Assembly (NCBI RefSeq): GCF_016462705.1
Contig: NZ_JAEMSS010000024.1
Coordinates: forward strand, 1 to 34,653
Source of the DNA: Nocardioides sp.
Lineage (GTDB): Bacteria > Actinomycetota > Actinomycetes > Propionibacteriales > Nocardioidaceae
DNA: 34,653 bases
Reading direction: 5' to 3'
The notes below the pieces were generated by a model. It saw only the letters and a list, made by a program, of their open reading frames with translations, made no database searches and was not told where the DNA came from. Positions 18,011 to 25,784 of this stretch are shown piece by piece. Numbering within the stretch: the first letter of the stretch is position 1; the number at the start of each line of letters is the position of its first letter. A program made the position numbers and the translations under genes.

Positions 18011-19710
18011 CCCGCGCCGCGCGGGTCCCCTGGCACCGCAGCCTGTCGGTGCGGTTGTTCGCGCTGGGTGCGGTGGTCGCCCTGCTCGCCGTGGCGGCCG
18101 CGACGTGGGCCACCGTGCGCGCCACGACCGTCGCCGTGCAGGAGGAGCAGCAGGAGTCGTTCCACGCCGACGCGAAGATCTACGACGCCCTGGTGGAGTA
18201 CGCCGCGACGCACCGCTCGTGGAGCGGCGCCCAGTCCCTGGTGCGCCGGCTCGGGCGCCAGCACGACGGCCCCGTGACGCTGACCGACACCGCCGGCCAG
18301 GTCATCCTCAGCTCGGACGGGTCCACCGAGCCGCACGCGCCGGGGAAGGCACGCGCCCGGCTCGACGCGCTCGACGTCGACACCGCCCTGCTCATCGCTC
18401 CTCAGCAGGAGCCAGAGCCGGTCACGGGTCCGACTGACTGCGGCGGCGAGATCGGACCCTCGGAGTGCGCCAGGGTCATCGTCACGCCGACCCTGGCGCT
18501 GGACCCGCGGATCGACGGACCGTTCACGACCGCCGACCGATCGGCCTTCCAGGCGCTGCAGCGGGCGGTGCGCGCCTGTCTTCGTGAGGCCGGGGCGCCC
18601 TCCCAGGTCACGTTGCTGGAGAACCTCAGCGTCGTCGTGCCGGGCGGCGAGGCCCGCCGGGTGGTGACGGGGTGCCTCGACGACGCGCTGCGCGCCGCCT
18701 TGGCGCCGTACGTCGCGCCGCCGGCACTGCTGCACATGACCGGCGAGGGCTCACAGGCCGAGGTGTTCTGGGACCTCTCGGGCCCCAACCAGCGGCGGAT
18801 CGCGCTGCTCGCCGGCGGCGTGCTGCTCGTGACGCTCGTCCTCTGCGCGATGCTCGCGGCGACCATCGTCCGACCGCTGCGCCGGATGGCGGCGACCGCG
18901 CTCCGGGCCGGCGAGGGGGATCTCGCCGCGCGGGTGCCCGAGCGTCGCCGCGACGAGATCGGCGAGCTGGGCCGCGCGTTCAACCGGATGGCCGACCGTC
19001 GCGAGCAGCTCGAGGAGGCCCGTCGGCAGATGGTCAGCGACGTCTCGCACGAGCTCCGGACGCCGCTGGCGAACGTGCGTGGCTGGGTCGAGGCCGCCAG
19101 GGACGGCGTCGTCCCTGCGGACCAGGAGCTGATCGCCAGCCTGCACGAGGAGAGCCTGCACCTGCAGCGGCTCGTCGACGACCTGCACGACCTGGCCCTC
19201 GCCGACGCAGGCGAGCTCCGGCTCGAGCCGGAGGCCGTCGAGCTCGCGGTGTTCCTCGACCAGGTCGCCTCGTCGTTCGGCGCCGCCGCGGCCCGGGCCG
19301 GGATCGACCTCCTGACGGACTGCGCGCCCGGGGCGTGGGTCCAGGCTGACCCGGTCCGCTTGCGTCAGGCGGTCGCCAACCTGGTGGCCAACGCGCTGCG
19401 GCACACGCCGCCCGGGGGTCGGGTGACGCTGCGCGCCGCCGACGGGCTCGTCGAGGTCGTCGACGACGGCGAGGGGATCCCGGACGACGAGCTGTCCCGG
19501 GTGTTCGAGCGGTTCCGGCGGGTCGATCCGTCCCGCAGCCGCGCCACGGGAGGCAGCGGCCTCGGGCTGGCCATCGTCCGTCAGATCGTGGAGGCACACG
19601 GCGGCACCGCGACCGCCCGGAGCGGGCTGGGCCTCGGGACGTCGATCCGCCTGGCGTTCCCGACGCCCTCAGGTCAGGTCCTGGTCACCCGACCCGGTGG
19701 TGTCACCTGA
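18007..19710 (+). CDS. Sensor histidine kinase with cysteine-containing extracytoplasmic domain
   Basis: A 567-residue kinase. TM1 is at about residues 15-37, a large extracytoplasmic sensor spans 38-263, and TM2 is at about 265-288. A HAMP domain follows to about 340, then the HisKA dimerisation helix with the phosphorylated H348 (DVSHELRTPLANVRGW). The ATPase domain has NLVANALRHTPPGG (N box), DDGEGIP (G1) and GGSGLGLAI (G2). The sensor has four cysteines: C145/C154 close together and C191/C223. The C191 module (VRACLREAGAP ... TGCLDD) resembles the modules of the secreted protein at 16661. The start is the GTGA overlap with the regulator. Its 3' end overlaps the convergent gene at 19669 by 42 bp. 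Confidence 0.93.
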   Translation: MTRAARVPWHRSLSVRLFALGAVVALLAVAAATWATVRATTVAVQEEQQESFHADAKIYDALVEYAATHRSWSGAQSLVRRLGRQHDGPVTLTDTAGQVILSSDGSTEPHAPGKARARLDALDVDTALLIAPQQEPEPVTGPTDCGGEIGPSECARVIVTPTLALDPRIDGPFTTADRSAFQALQRAVRACLREAGAPSQVTLLENLSVVVPGGEARRVVTGCLDDALRAALAPYVAPPALLHMTGEGSQAEVFWDLSGPNQRRIALLAGGVLLVTLVLCAMLAATIVRPLRRMAATALRAGEGDLAARVPERRRDEIGELGRAFNRMADRREQLEEARRQMVSDVSHELRTPLANVRGWVEAARDGVVPADQELIASLHEESLHLQRLVDDLHDLALADAGELRLEPEAVELAVFLDQVASSFGAAAARAGIDLLTDCAPGAWVQADPVRLRQAVANLVANALRHTPPGGRVTLRAADGLVEVVDDGEGIPDDELSRVFERFRRVDPSRSRATGGSGLGLAIVRQIVEAHGGTATARSGLGLGTSIRLAFPTPSGQVLVTRPGGVT

Positions 19711-20070
19711 CCCGTCCGGGGTGACCTCGTCGTCGGGTGGCGTCGCCGGCTGCGGGGGCAACCCCGGCGGCCCGGCGGGCATCCCGCCGGGCGGCTGCGG
19801 CATCTGGCCCTGGCCCTGGCCCGGTGGCCCGCCTCCCGGCCCGCCGAACCCGTCACCGCGGCCTCCGTCCCTGCTGAAGCCCGGACGCCCGTCGCGCCCG
19901 CCGTCGTCGGCCGTCGCGGCGTGGATGGCGGCGCCGGCCCCTCCGCCGATGACCAGTCCGGCCACCGCCACCGCGGCGACGCCCTTGATCCCGTAGCCGC
20001 GCTCGCGCCAGCCCGCCCGGGTGGGCGGCGGGGGTGCCACGGCCTGCTGTTCCTCGTCGTGCTCGCTCAT
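19669..20070 (-). CDS. Small Gly/Pro-rich membrane-anchored protein
   Basis: A 133-residue protein: a cytoplasmic N-terminus with a PPPP run, one hydrophobic helix (GIKGVAAVAVAGLVIGGGAGAAIHA, about residues 28-52), then an exported, low-complexity tail rich in Gly, Pro, Gln and Asp (GGPGGGPPGQGQGQMPQPPGG and similar). No family is recognised; the tail looks disordered. It is divergent from the second response regulator and shares with it a 99-bp spacer holding a PhoP-box-like array, so it may be a target of that system. A longer open frame extends upstream but is a shadow of the regulator and kinase genes. The 3' end overlaps the convergent kinase gene by 42 bp. Confidence 0.65.
   Translation of the reverse strand: MSEHDEEQQAVAPPPPTRAGWRERGYGIKGVAAVAVAGLVIGGGAGAAIHAATADDGGRDGRPGFSRDGGRGDGFGGPGGGPPGQGQGQMPQPPGGMPAGPPGLPPQPATPPDDEVTPDGSGDTTGSGDQDLT
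19683..19726. terminator. Possible bidirectional hairpin at the overlapping convergent ends
   Basis: GGTCACCC (19683-19690) and GGGTGACC (19719-19726) form 8-bp arms, with an inner GGTG/CACC hairpin. It spans the overlap of the two convergent 3' ends. There is no T-run. Confidence 0.3.
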
Positions 20071-20092
20071 GACGACACCGTCCTCCCCCGAC

Positions 20093-20136
20093 CTGTGCGG
20101 ACGCTGTGCGCAGGTCCAGGAAAGCCTGTTCACAGG
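20093..20136. promoter_or_regulatory. PhoP-box-like repeat array between divergent genes
   Basis: CTGTGCGgacgCTGTGCG (20093-20110) is a perfect pair of 7-bp direct repeats with a 4-bp spacer, an 11-bp period. A related CCTGTTC follows two periods later (20125-20131), as part of the palindrome CCTGTtcACAGG (20125-20136). The geometry and the CTGTG core match the mycobacterial PhoP box (TCACAGC-N4-TCACAGC on the other strand). It serves the divergent Gly/Pro-rich protein gene and the regulator gene at 20170. Confidence 0.55.
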
Positions 20137-20169
20137 AAACCCACAGCGAGCGACCGCAGAGTGGTGGTC

Positions 20170-20898
20170 ATGAGCAGCACCGAGACCCTCCAGCTGACCC
20201 GGCCCGACGGGTCTCCCCTGCGCGTCCTCGTCGCCGACGACGAGGTCAACATCGTCGAGCTCATCGGCATGGCGCTGCGCTACGAGGGGTGGGAGGTCAG
20301 CACCGCCCACACCGGCACGGCGGCGGTCAACGCCGCCAAGGACGTGCGGCCGGACGCGGTGGTGCTCGACATGATGCTGCCCGACATCGACGGGATGGAG
20401 GTCCTCCGCCGGATGCGCGGCACGCAGCCCGACGTACCCGTCGTGTTCCTCACCGCCAAGGACGCTGTCGAGGACCGGATCGCCGGGCTGACGGCCGGGG
20501 GCGACGACTACGTCACCAAGCCGTTCTCGCTCGAGGAGCTGGTGGCCCGGCTGCGGGCCCTCATGCGCCGGGCGGGGGCGCAGCGGGCCCAGTCCAGCTC
20601 GGTGCTCGTCGTCGGCGACCTCGAGCTCGACGAGGACAGCCACGAGGTGTCCCGCAGCGGCGAGCAGATCTCGCTCACCGCCACCGAGTTCGAGCTGCTG
20701 CGCTTCCTGATGCGGAACCCTCGGAGGGTGCTGAGCAAGGCCCAGATCCTCGACCGGGTCTGGAACTACGACTTCGGCGGCCAGGCCAACGTCGTCGAGC
20801 TCTACATCTCCTACCTGCGCAAGAAGGTCGACGCCGGCCGGGAGCCGATGATCCACACCATGCGCGGCGCCGGCTACGTGCTGAAACCGGCCGGGTGA
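20170..20898 (+). CDS. PhoP/TcrX-like OmpR-family response regulator
   Basis: A 242-residue regulator. The receiver domain has D23/D24 and E25 (VLVADDEVNIVEL), phosphoacceptor D67 (VVLDMMLPDIDG), T and K of FLTAKD and YVTKPFSLEELVARLR. The winged-helix domain carries SLTATEFELLRFLMRN, AQILDRVWNYDFGGQANVVELYISYLRKK and HTMRGAGYVLK. These are close to the actinobacterial PhoP/TcrX group. In-frame GTGs at 20161 and 20164 are other possible starts; the ATG is chosen as the usual start before the SSTETLQL tail, though no strong ribosome binding site decides. The kinase gene follows after 4 bp. A PhoP-box-like array upstream suggests autoregulation. Confidence 0.93.
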   Translation: MSSTETLQLTRPDGSPLRVLVADDEVNIVELIGMALRYEGWEVSTAHTGTAAVNAAKDVRPDAVVLDMMLPDIDGMEVLRRMRGTQPDVPVVFLTAKDAVEDRIAGLTAGGDDYVTKPFSLEELVARLRALMRRAGAQRAQSSSVLVVGDLELDEDSHEVSRSGEQISLTATEFELLRFLMRNPRRVLSKAQILDRVWNYDFGGQANVVELYISYLRKKVDAGREPMIHTMRGAGYVLKPAG

Positions 20899-20902
20899 CC
20901 GG

Positions 20903-22336
20903 GTGCTGAGGAGGCCCGCGTCCCTCACCTCGCGGCTGGTCGTGACGACGGTCGCGCTGGTGGTGCTGGTCGCCGTCCTCATCGGCGCCGCGGCCACCGC
21001 GGCCCTCAACGCGCAGCTGACCAGCCAGCTCGACGAGGACCTGCGGGCCGCGGCGGGCACCGGCCGTCCGGTGGTCGGCGCCGGGGACGAGGACGAGGAC
21101 GGCCCCGGTCCGGGCCTGCCGCCAGGAGCCGTCGGGCCGCAGCGACAGGGCGGGCCGCAGACGATCCGGGCGCTCTTCGACGGGACGACGGCGTCCGGCG
21201 TCATCATCGGCGGGTACGACGAGGACGACGCCCTGAGCACCGAGGTGCTCGACGAGCTGGCCGACGTGCCGGTCGACGGGCAGGTGCACGAGGTGGACCT
21301 CACCGGTCTCGGCAGCTACCGGGTGATCGCGGTCGAGCGCGCGGTCGGCACCGAGGTCACCGGGCTGCCCACCGAGCAGATCGAGGACGCCATCACCTCG
21401 CTCATCGGCTGGGAGGCGCTGCTCATCGGGGTCGGGGCGCTGCTGGCCGCGGGCGGCGGCCTGCTGCTGGTACGCCGTCAGCTACGGCCGCTCCGCGAGG
21501 TGGCCGCGACCGCCCACGCGGTGGCCGCTCTGCCCCTGGCCGAGGGCGACATCGACCTCGCGGAACGGGTGCCGGACCACCTCACCGACGAGCGCACCGA
21601 GGTGGGGCAGGTCGGCTCGGCGCTGAACGCCCTGCTCGCCCACGTCGAGACGTCCTTGGAGGCGCGGCACCGCAGTGAGCAGCAGGTCCGGCAGTTCGTG
21701 GCGGACGCCTCGCACGAGCTGCGGACGCCGCTCTCGACGATCGCCGGCTACACCGAGCTGGCCCGCACCCGGCCGGACGCCGAGACCACCGCGACCGCCC
21801 TCGGCAAGGTGGAGGAGGAGGCCGGGCGGATGACGACCCTGGTCGAGGACCTGCTGCTGCTCGCCCGGCTCGACGCGGGCCGGCCGATGCGCCGCGAGCC
21901 GGTGGACCTGACCCGGCTGCTCGTCGAGGCGGTCAACGACGCCCGGGTCCTGGCACCCGAGCACCACTGGCGGATCGTGGTGCCCGACGAGCCGATCGAG
22001 GTGACCGGGGACGAGCAGGGGCTGCACCAGGTGGTGACCAACCTGCTGACCAACGCCCGGAAGCACACACCCCCGGGCACCACCGTGACGGTCACCGGGA
22101 GCGCGGACGGGTTCGACGTCCACGACGACGGGCCCGGGTTCCCGCCTGCGCTGGCGCCGCACGCCTTCGAGCGGTTCGCCCGCGGCGACGCGAGCCGCAA
22201 CCGGGCCGGCGGCGCCGGGCTCGGGCTGGCCCTCGTCGACGCCATCGTGCGCTCGCACGCGGGCTCCGTCCGGCTGACCTCCCAGCCCGGCGACACGACC
22301 GTGGCGGTTCGACTTGGCTCCGCCCAGATTGTCTGA
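20903..22336 (+). CDS. Sensor histidine kinase partner of the PhoP/TcrX-like regulator
   Basis: A 477-residue kinase. TM1 is at about residues 11-35, the extracytoplasmic loop at 36-168, and TM2 at about 171-190. A HAMP region follows to about 250, then HisKA with H271 (ADASHELRTPLSTIAGY), N box NLLTNARKHTPPG (about 380-392), DDGPGFP and GGAGLGLALV. The sensor loop has an acidic run (DEDEDGPGPG, 61-70) and further acidic clusters (YDEDD), which could bind cations or sense charge; that is speculative. The start is GTG at 20903, four bases after the regulator stop. Its stop codon lies inside the rocD palindrome. Confidence 0.92.
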   Translation: MLRRPASLTSRLVVTTVALVVLVAVLIGAAATAALNAQLTSQLDEDLRAAAGTGRPVVGAGDEDEDGPGPGLPPGAVGPQRQGGPQTIRALFDGTTASGVIIGGYDEDDALSTEVLDELADVPVDGQVHEVDLTGLGSYRVIAVERAVGTEVTGLPTEQIEDAITSLIGWEALLIGVGALLAAGGGLLLVRRQLRPLREVAATAHAVAALPLAEGDIDLAERVPDHLTDERTEVGQVGSALNALLAHVETSLEARHRSEQQVRQFVADASHELRTPLSTIAGYTELARTRPDAETTATALGKVEEEAGRMTTLVEDLLLLARLDAGRPMRREPVDLTRLLVEAVNDARVLAPEHHWRIVVPDEPIEVTGDEQGLHQVVTNLLTNARKHTPPGTTVTVTGSADGFDVHDDGPGFPPALAPHAFERFARGDASRNRAGGAGLGLALVDAIVRSHAGSVRLTSQPGDTTVAVRLGSAQIV

Positions 22337-22347
22337 CAATCTGGGCG
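22321..22347 (+). promoter_or_regulatory. Perfect 12-bp inverted repeat before rocD, GntR/FadR-type operator candidate
   Basis: CGCCCAGATTGT (22321-22332) and ACAATCTGGGCG (22336-22347) are exact reverse complements around CTG. The core TTGTCTGACAA fits TNGTNNNACNA, the operator pattern of the FadR/FCD branch of GntR regulators. It contains the stop codon of the upstream kinase gene and lies 24 bp before rocD. It could also fold as a terminator stem, but no T-run follows. Confidence 0.55.
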
Positions 22348-22370
22348 TGAGCGATTCCGAGGAGGGACCG

Positions 22371-23606
22371 ATGACGACGTACGCGGACGACCAGGCCACA
22401 GTGGCGGGCATGAGCGAGCTGGCCTTCGAGGCCGCCGAGGCCCGGACCGCGCACAACTACCACCCGCTGCACGTCGTGGTCTCGCACGCCGAGGGCGCGT
22501 GGATGACCGACGTCGACGGCCGTCGCTACCTGGACCTCCTGGCGGGCTACTCCGCCCTCAACTTCGGGCACGGCCACCCGGCGCTGCTGGCCGCGGCGCA
22601 CGCCCAGCTCGACCACCTGACGCTCACCAGCCGGGCGTTCGTGCACGACCAGTTCGCCGGGTTCTGCGCCGCCCTGGGCGACCTGTGCGGCAAGGAGCTC
22701 GTGCTGCCGATGAACACCGGCGCCGAGGCCGTCGAGACCGCCATCAAGGTCACCCGCAAGTGGGGCTACGACGTCAAGGGCGTCCCCAGCGACCGCGCCG
22801 AGATCATCGTCGCCTCGGGCAACTTCCACGGCCGGACCACCACCATCGTCGGGTTCTCCGACGACCCGGACGCCCGTGGCGGGTTCGGTCCGTTCACCCC
22901 GGGGTTCATCCAGGTCCCCTACGGCGACCTGGCGGCGCTCGAGGGCGCGATCACGCCGCACACCGTGGCCGTGCTGATCGAGCCGATCCAGGGCGAGGGC
23001 GGCGTGGTCATCCCGCCGGACGGCTACCTGCGCGGCGTCCGCGAGCTCTGCACGGCCCGTGACGTGCTGTTCGCCGCCGACGAGATCCAGGCCGGCCTCG
23101 GCCGCACCGGCACGACCTTCGCCTGTGACCACGAGGGCGTCGTCCCCGACCTCTACATCCTCGGCAAGGCGCTCGGCGGCGGCATCGTGCCCGTCTCCGC
23201 CGTCGTCGCGGACCGCGACGTCCTGGGCGTCCTGAAGCCCGGGCAGCACGGCAGCACGTTCGGCGGCAACCCGCTGGCCTGCGCGGTGGGCCACACCGTC
23301 GTCGACATGCTGGCCACCGGCGAGTTCCAGGCCCGGGCCGCCGAGCTCGGCGTGGTGCTGCGCCGGCGGCTCGAGGCGATGGTCGGCCACGGCGTCGTCG
23401 GCATCCGCACGCGCGGGCTCTGGGCCGGGGTCGACATCGACCCCGCGGTCGGCACGGGCCGCCAGGTCTGCGAGGCGCTCATGGAGCGCGGCGTCCTCGC
23501 CAAGGACACCCACGGCTCGACGATCCGCCTCGCCCCGCCGCTGGTCGTCTCCGAGGAGGACCTGCTCTGGGGCCTCGACCAGCTCGCGGCGGTCGTCGGC
23601 GACTGA
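22371..23606 (+). CDS. rocD: Ornithine aminotransferase
   Basis: A PLP enzyme (class III aminotransferase, EC 2.6.1.13) that moves the delta-amino group of ornithine to 2-oxoglutarate, giving glutamate semialdehyde for proline/glutamate or arginine use. The 411-residue product has the expected marks: HNYHPLHVV, LDLLAGYSALNFGHGHP near the N-terminus, the PLP-phosphate region MNTGAEAVETAIK, D237 in FAADEIQAGLGRTG, and the Schiff-base lysine K266 in LGKALGGG. A strong GAGGAGGGA ribosome binding site before the ATG at 22371 fixes the start. A GntR/FadR-type palindrome lies upstream. No arginase gene is nearby. The stop is one base from that of the convergent gene. Confidence 0.95.
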   Translation: MTTYADDQATVAGMSELAFEAAEARTAHNYHPLHVVVSHAEGAWMTDVDGRRYLDLLAGYSALNFGHGHPALLAAAHAQLDHLTLTSRAFVHDQFAGFCAALGDLCGKELVLPMNTGAEAVETAIKVTRKWGYDVKGVPSDRAEIIVASGNFHGRTTTIVGFSDDPDARGGFGPFTPGFIQVPYGDLAALEGAITPHTVAVLIEPIQGEGGVVIPPDGYLRGVRELCTARDVLFAADEIQAGLGRTGTTFACDHEGVVPDLYILGKALGGGIVPVSAVVADRDVLGVLKPGQHGSTFGGNPLACAVGHTVVDMLATGEFQARAAELGVVLRRRLEAMVGHGVVGIRTRGLWAGVDIDPAVGTGRQVCEALMERGVLAKDTHGSTIRLAPPLVVSEEDLLWGLDQLAAVVGD

Positions 23607-23607
23607 G

Positions 23608-25722
23608 TCAGGCCCGCTCGCACTGCCGGCGTTTGCCGCGCCCGTAGTCCTGCGTGCACCTGTCGATCCCCGGCCCGCCGGAGAAGCGGTCGTCGCCGTC
23701 GCCGCCGAGCAGCTCGTCCGCGCCGGCGCCACCCTTCACACGGTCGTTGCCGCCGGCGCCGCGGACGCTGTCCGCCCCGCCACCGCCGACGATCCGGTTG
23801 CCGAGGATCGAGCCGATGATCTCGTCGTCGAAGCGCGAGCCGCGGACGCCCTCGACCGACGCGAGTCGGTCGGAGCCCTGCGCGATGGCTCGACCGCGCT
23901 TGAGATCGGCGAGGACCCGCACGGGCGAGTCGCCGTAGTCCACCACGTCGTCGGCGAGGCCCCCGTCCAGGTCGTCGTCACCGGTGCCGGGGGTCAGCAC
24001 GTCGGTGTCCGCGCCCCCTCGGAGCCGGTCCGAGCCGCCCAGACCGAGGATCCGGTCGCGCCCGCGCCCGCCTTCGAGGACGTTGGCTGCCGGGGAGCCC
24101 GTGAGCACGTCGGCGAACCGGCTGCCGGTGGCGTTCTCCACCGCCTTCAGACGGTCCGTGCCCTCGCCGTCGACGCGCCGGGCTCCGAGATCGACCGAGA
24201 CCTTCCTCCGCGAGATCGCGTAGGACACGGCGTCCTCACCCTTGCCCCCGTCGAGGCGGTCACGGCCGGATCCGCCGAGGAGGACGTCCCGGCCGCCGCG
24301 TCCCCGCAACGTGTCGTCGCCACCGACGCCGCACAGCACGTCGGCACCACTCGTGCCCCGCAGGGTGTCGTCGGCTGCGGTCCCGAGCGACGTGCAGAGG
24401 ATCGCGACGGCCGAGTGGCGGTTGTTGGCGAAGTCGGGGTCGGCGGTGGTCGACGTGGCCATGGCGCTCACCTCGTGGACGCCCGGAGCCCCGCCGGCGG
24501 CGGTCAACGTCACGGTGCGGCTGGCTCCGGGAGGCAGTTCCCCCAGCGAGCAGCGGACGACGTCCTGTCCCACGCAGCCGGCGGTGTCGACTCCGCTGAT
24601 CGTGATGCCGGAGGGCAGCCGGAACGTCAGCGCGCTGCGCATCGCGGGACTGTCGCCACTGTTGGTGACGGTGGCGGAGTACGACGTCGCGCTGCCCACC
24701 GCCACCATGTCGTCCGCAACGGCCAGGGACGTCCGGAGGTCGGCGCGAGGCATCGAGCCCGGGGCGGCGCCCCAGTCCACGGTTGCCGCCAGGGCGCTCG
24801 CCTCGTAGACCGTCCTGGTCTCGCCGGTCGCCAGGTCGCGGGTGGTCACCTGCGCGGCACCGAAACCCGATCCGACCCGCGGGAGGGTGACGTAGGCGAG
24901 GCTGGAACCGTCGGGCGACCACGATGTGTCCCCCTCGAAGCCAGGCCCCGGGAGCCGCGTCACGTCGCTCCCGTCGGCATTCATGAGGAAGAGGTCGCCC
25001 TCGCAGTAGGGCATCGTGGGTGCGCAGCTGCCGTCCCTGCTGCTGTAGAAGACGATCTGGGAACCGTCGGGCGACCAGGTGGGGTCGCCGTCCACGGCCA
25101 GCCCGGGCGCATCGGGATCGGTGTTGGTCGTCAGCTGGGTGACGTTGCTCCCGTCGGCGTCCATCACGAACACCTCGGTGTCGGTGTCGCTCACCGGCTC
25201 GCCCACGGTAGGTGTCCTGCGACGCTGGAAGGCGATCTTGTCGCCCAGGGGCGACCAGCTCGGCGCCTCGACGCTCGGTCCCTGGTGGATCATGTGCCGG
25301 TCAGTCCCGTCGGCGTTGATCACCCAGATCTGGCCGGTCACCCCGTTGGGCCGCAGCGTGTAGACCAGGCGGGTGCCGTCGGGCGACCAGGACGGCCGGT
25401 AGACCGGGGCGGAGTCGAGCACCCGGGTGTCGGAGCCGTCGGCGCGCGCCACGAGGAGGGTCTCGAACCGGTTGAAGGCGAACCAGCGCCCGTCGGGCGA
25501 CCAGGTCGGGTTGAAGTTGCTCTCCGTCTGACCGGCGAACAGCCGGCGCAGACCGCTGCCATCCGGGTTCATCGAGTAGGACTGGCTCTGGTTGCCTGCC
25601 CCGGGCCCCGTCACCGCGAGCAACCCGTTGTCCCCGGGCGACGCCACCGCGCTCGAGCCGGGCGCCGAGGCCGCCAGGGCCAGCAGGGTCACCGCGGTCA
25701 CGATTCGTCCAGCTGTTGCCAT
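23608..25722 (-). CDS. Secreted TolB-type propeller / DUF11-like / RTX calcium-binding fusion protein
   Basis: A 704-residue exported protein with three parts. After a signal peptide (cleavage near residue 27), residues about 30-315 hold PD40/TolB-like propeller repeats, seen as WSPDGRWFAF, WSPDGTRLVY, WSPLGDKIAF, WSPDGSQIVF and WSPDGSSLAY, each paired with NADG or DADG turns. Residues about 325-440 are a DUF11-like immunoglobulin-type domain (SYSATVTNSGDSPAM ... LPPGASRTVTLT) with two cysteines. Residues about 447-690 are RTX nonapeptides (GGxGxDxLx), arranged in blocks separated by DLGARRVDGEGTDRLKAVENATGSRF-like linkers. Calcium would fold this part outside the cell. Start: ATG with GGGGAGGG six bases upstream. 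It follows the M1 peptidase gene by 62 bp on the same strand. Partner or ligand unknown. Confidence 0.88.
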   Translation of the reverse strand: MATAGRIVTAVTLLALAASAPGSSAVASPGDNGLLAVTGPGAGNQSQSYSMNPDGSGLRRLFAGQTESNFNPTWSPDGRWFAFNRFETLLVARADGSDTRVLDSAPVYRPSWSPDGTRLVYTLRPNGVTGQIWVINADGTDRHMIHQGPSVEAPSWSPLGDKIAFQRRRTPTVGEPVSDTDTEVFVMDADGSNVTQLTTNTDPDAPGLAVDGDPTWSPDGSQIVFYSSRDGSCAPTMPYCEGDLFLMNADGSDVTRLPGPGFEGDTSWSPDGSSLAYVTLPRVGSGFGAAQVTTRDLATGETRTVYEASALAATVDWGAAPGSMPRADLRTSLAVADDMVAVGSATSYSATVTNSGDSPAMRSALTFRLPSGITISGVDTAGCVGQDVVRCSLGELPPGASRTVTLTAAGGAPGVHEVSAMATSTTADPDFANNRHSAVAILCTSLGTAADDTLRGTSGADVLCGVGGDDTLRGRGGRDVLLGGSGRDRLDGGKGEDAVSYAISRRKVSVDLGARRVDGEGTDRLKAVENATGSRFADVLTGSPAANVLEGGRGRDRILGLGGSDRLRGGADTDVLTPGTGDDDLDGGLADDVVDYGDSPVRVLADLKRGRAIAQGSDRLASVEGVRGSRFDDEIIGSILGNRIVGGGGADSVRGAGGNDRVKGGAGADELLGGDGDDRFSGGPGIDRCTQDYGRGKRRQCERA

Positions 25723-25784
25723 GGCAGGCCCTCCCCGTGTGCCGACGACGCACTCTACGTCGGCGCCGCCGGTGCCGCGCCCAA

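Noticed and set aside
20071-21303. An N-terminal extension of the Gly/Pro-rich protein to 544 residues
   Set aside because: The extension is antisense to the second regulator and kinase and has no recognisable domain; the ATG at 20070 directly precedes a plausible membrane protein.
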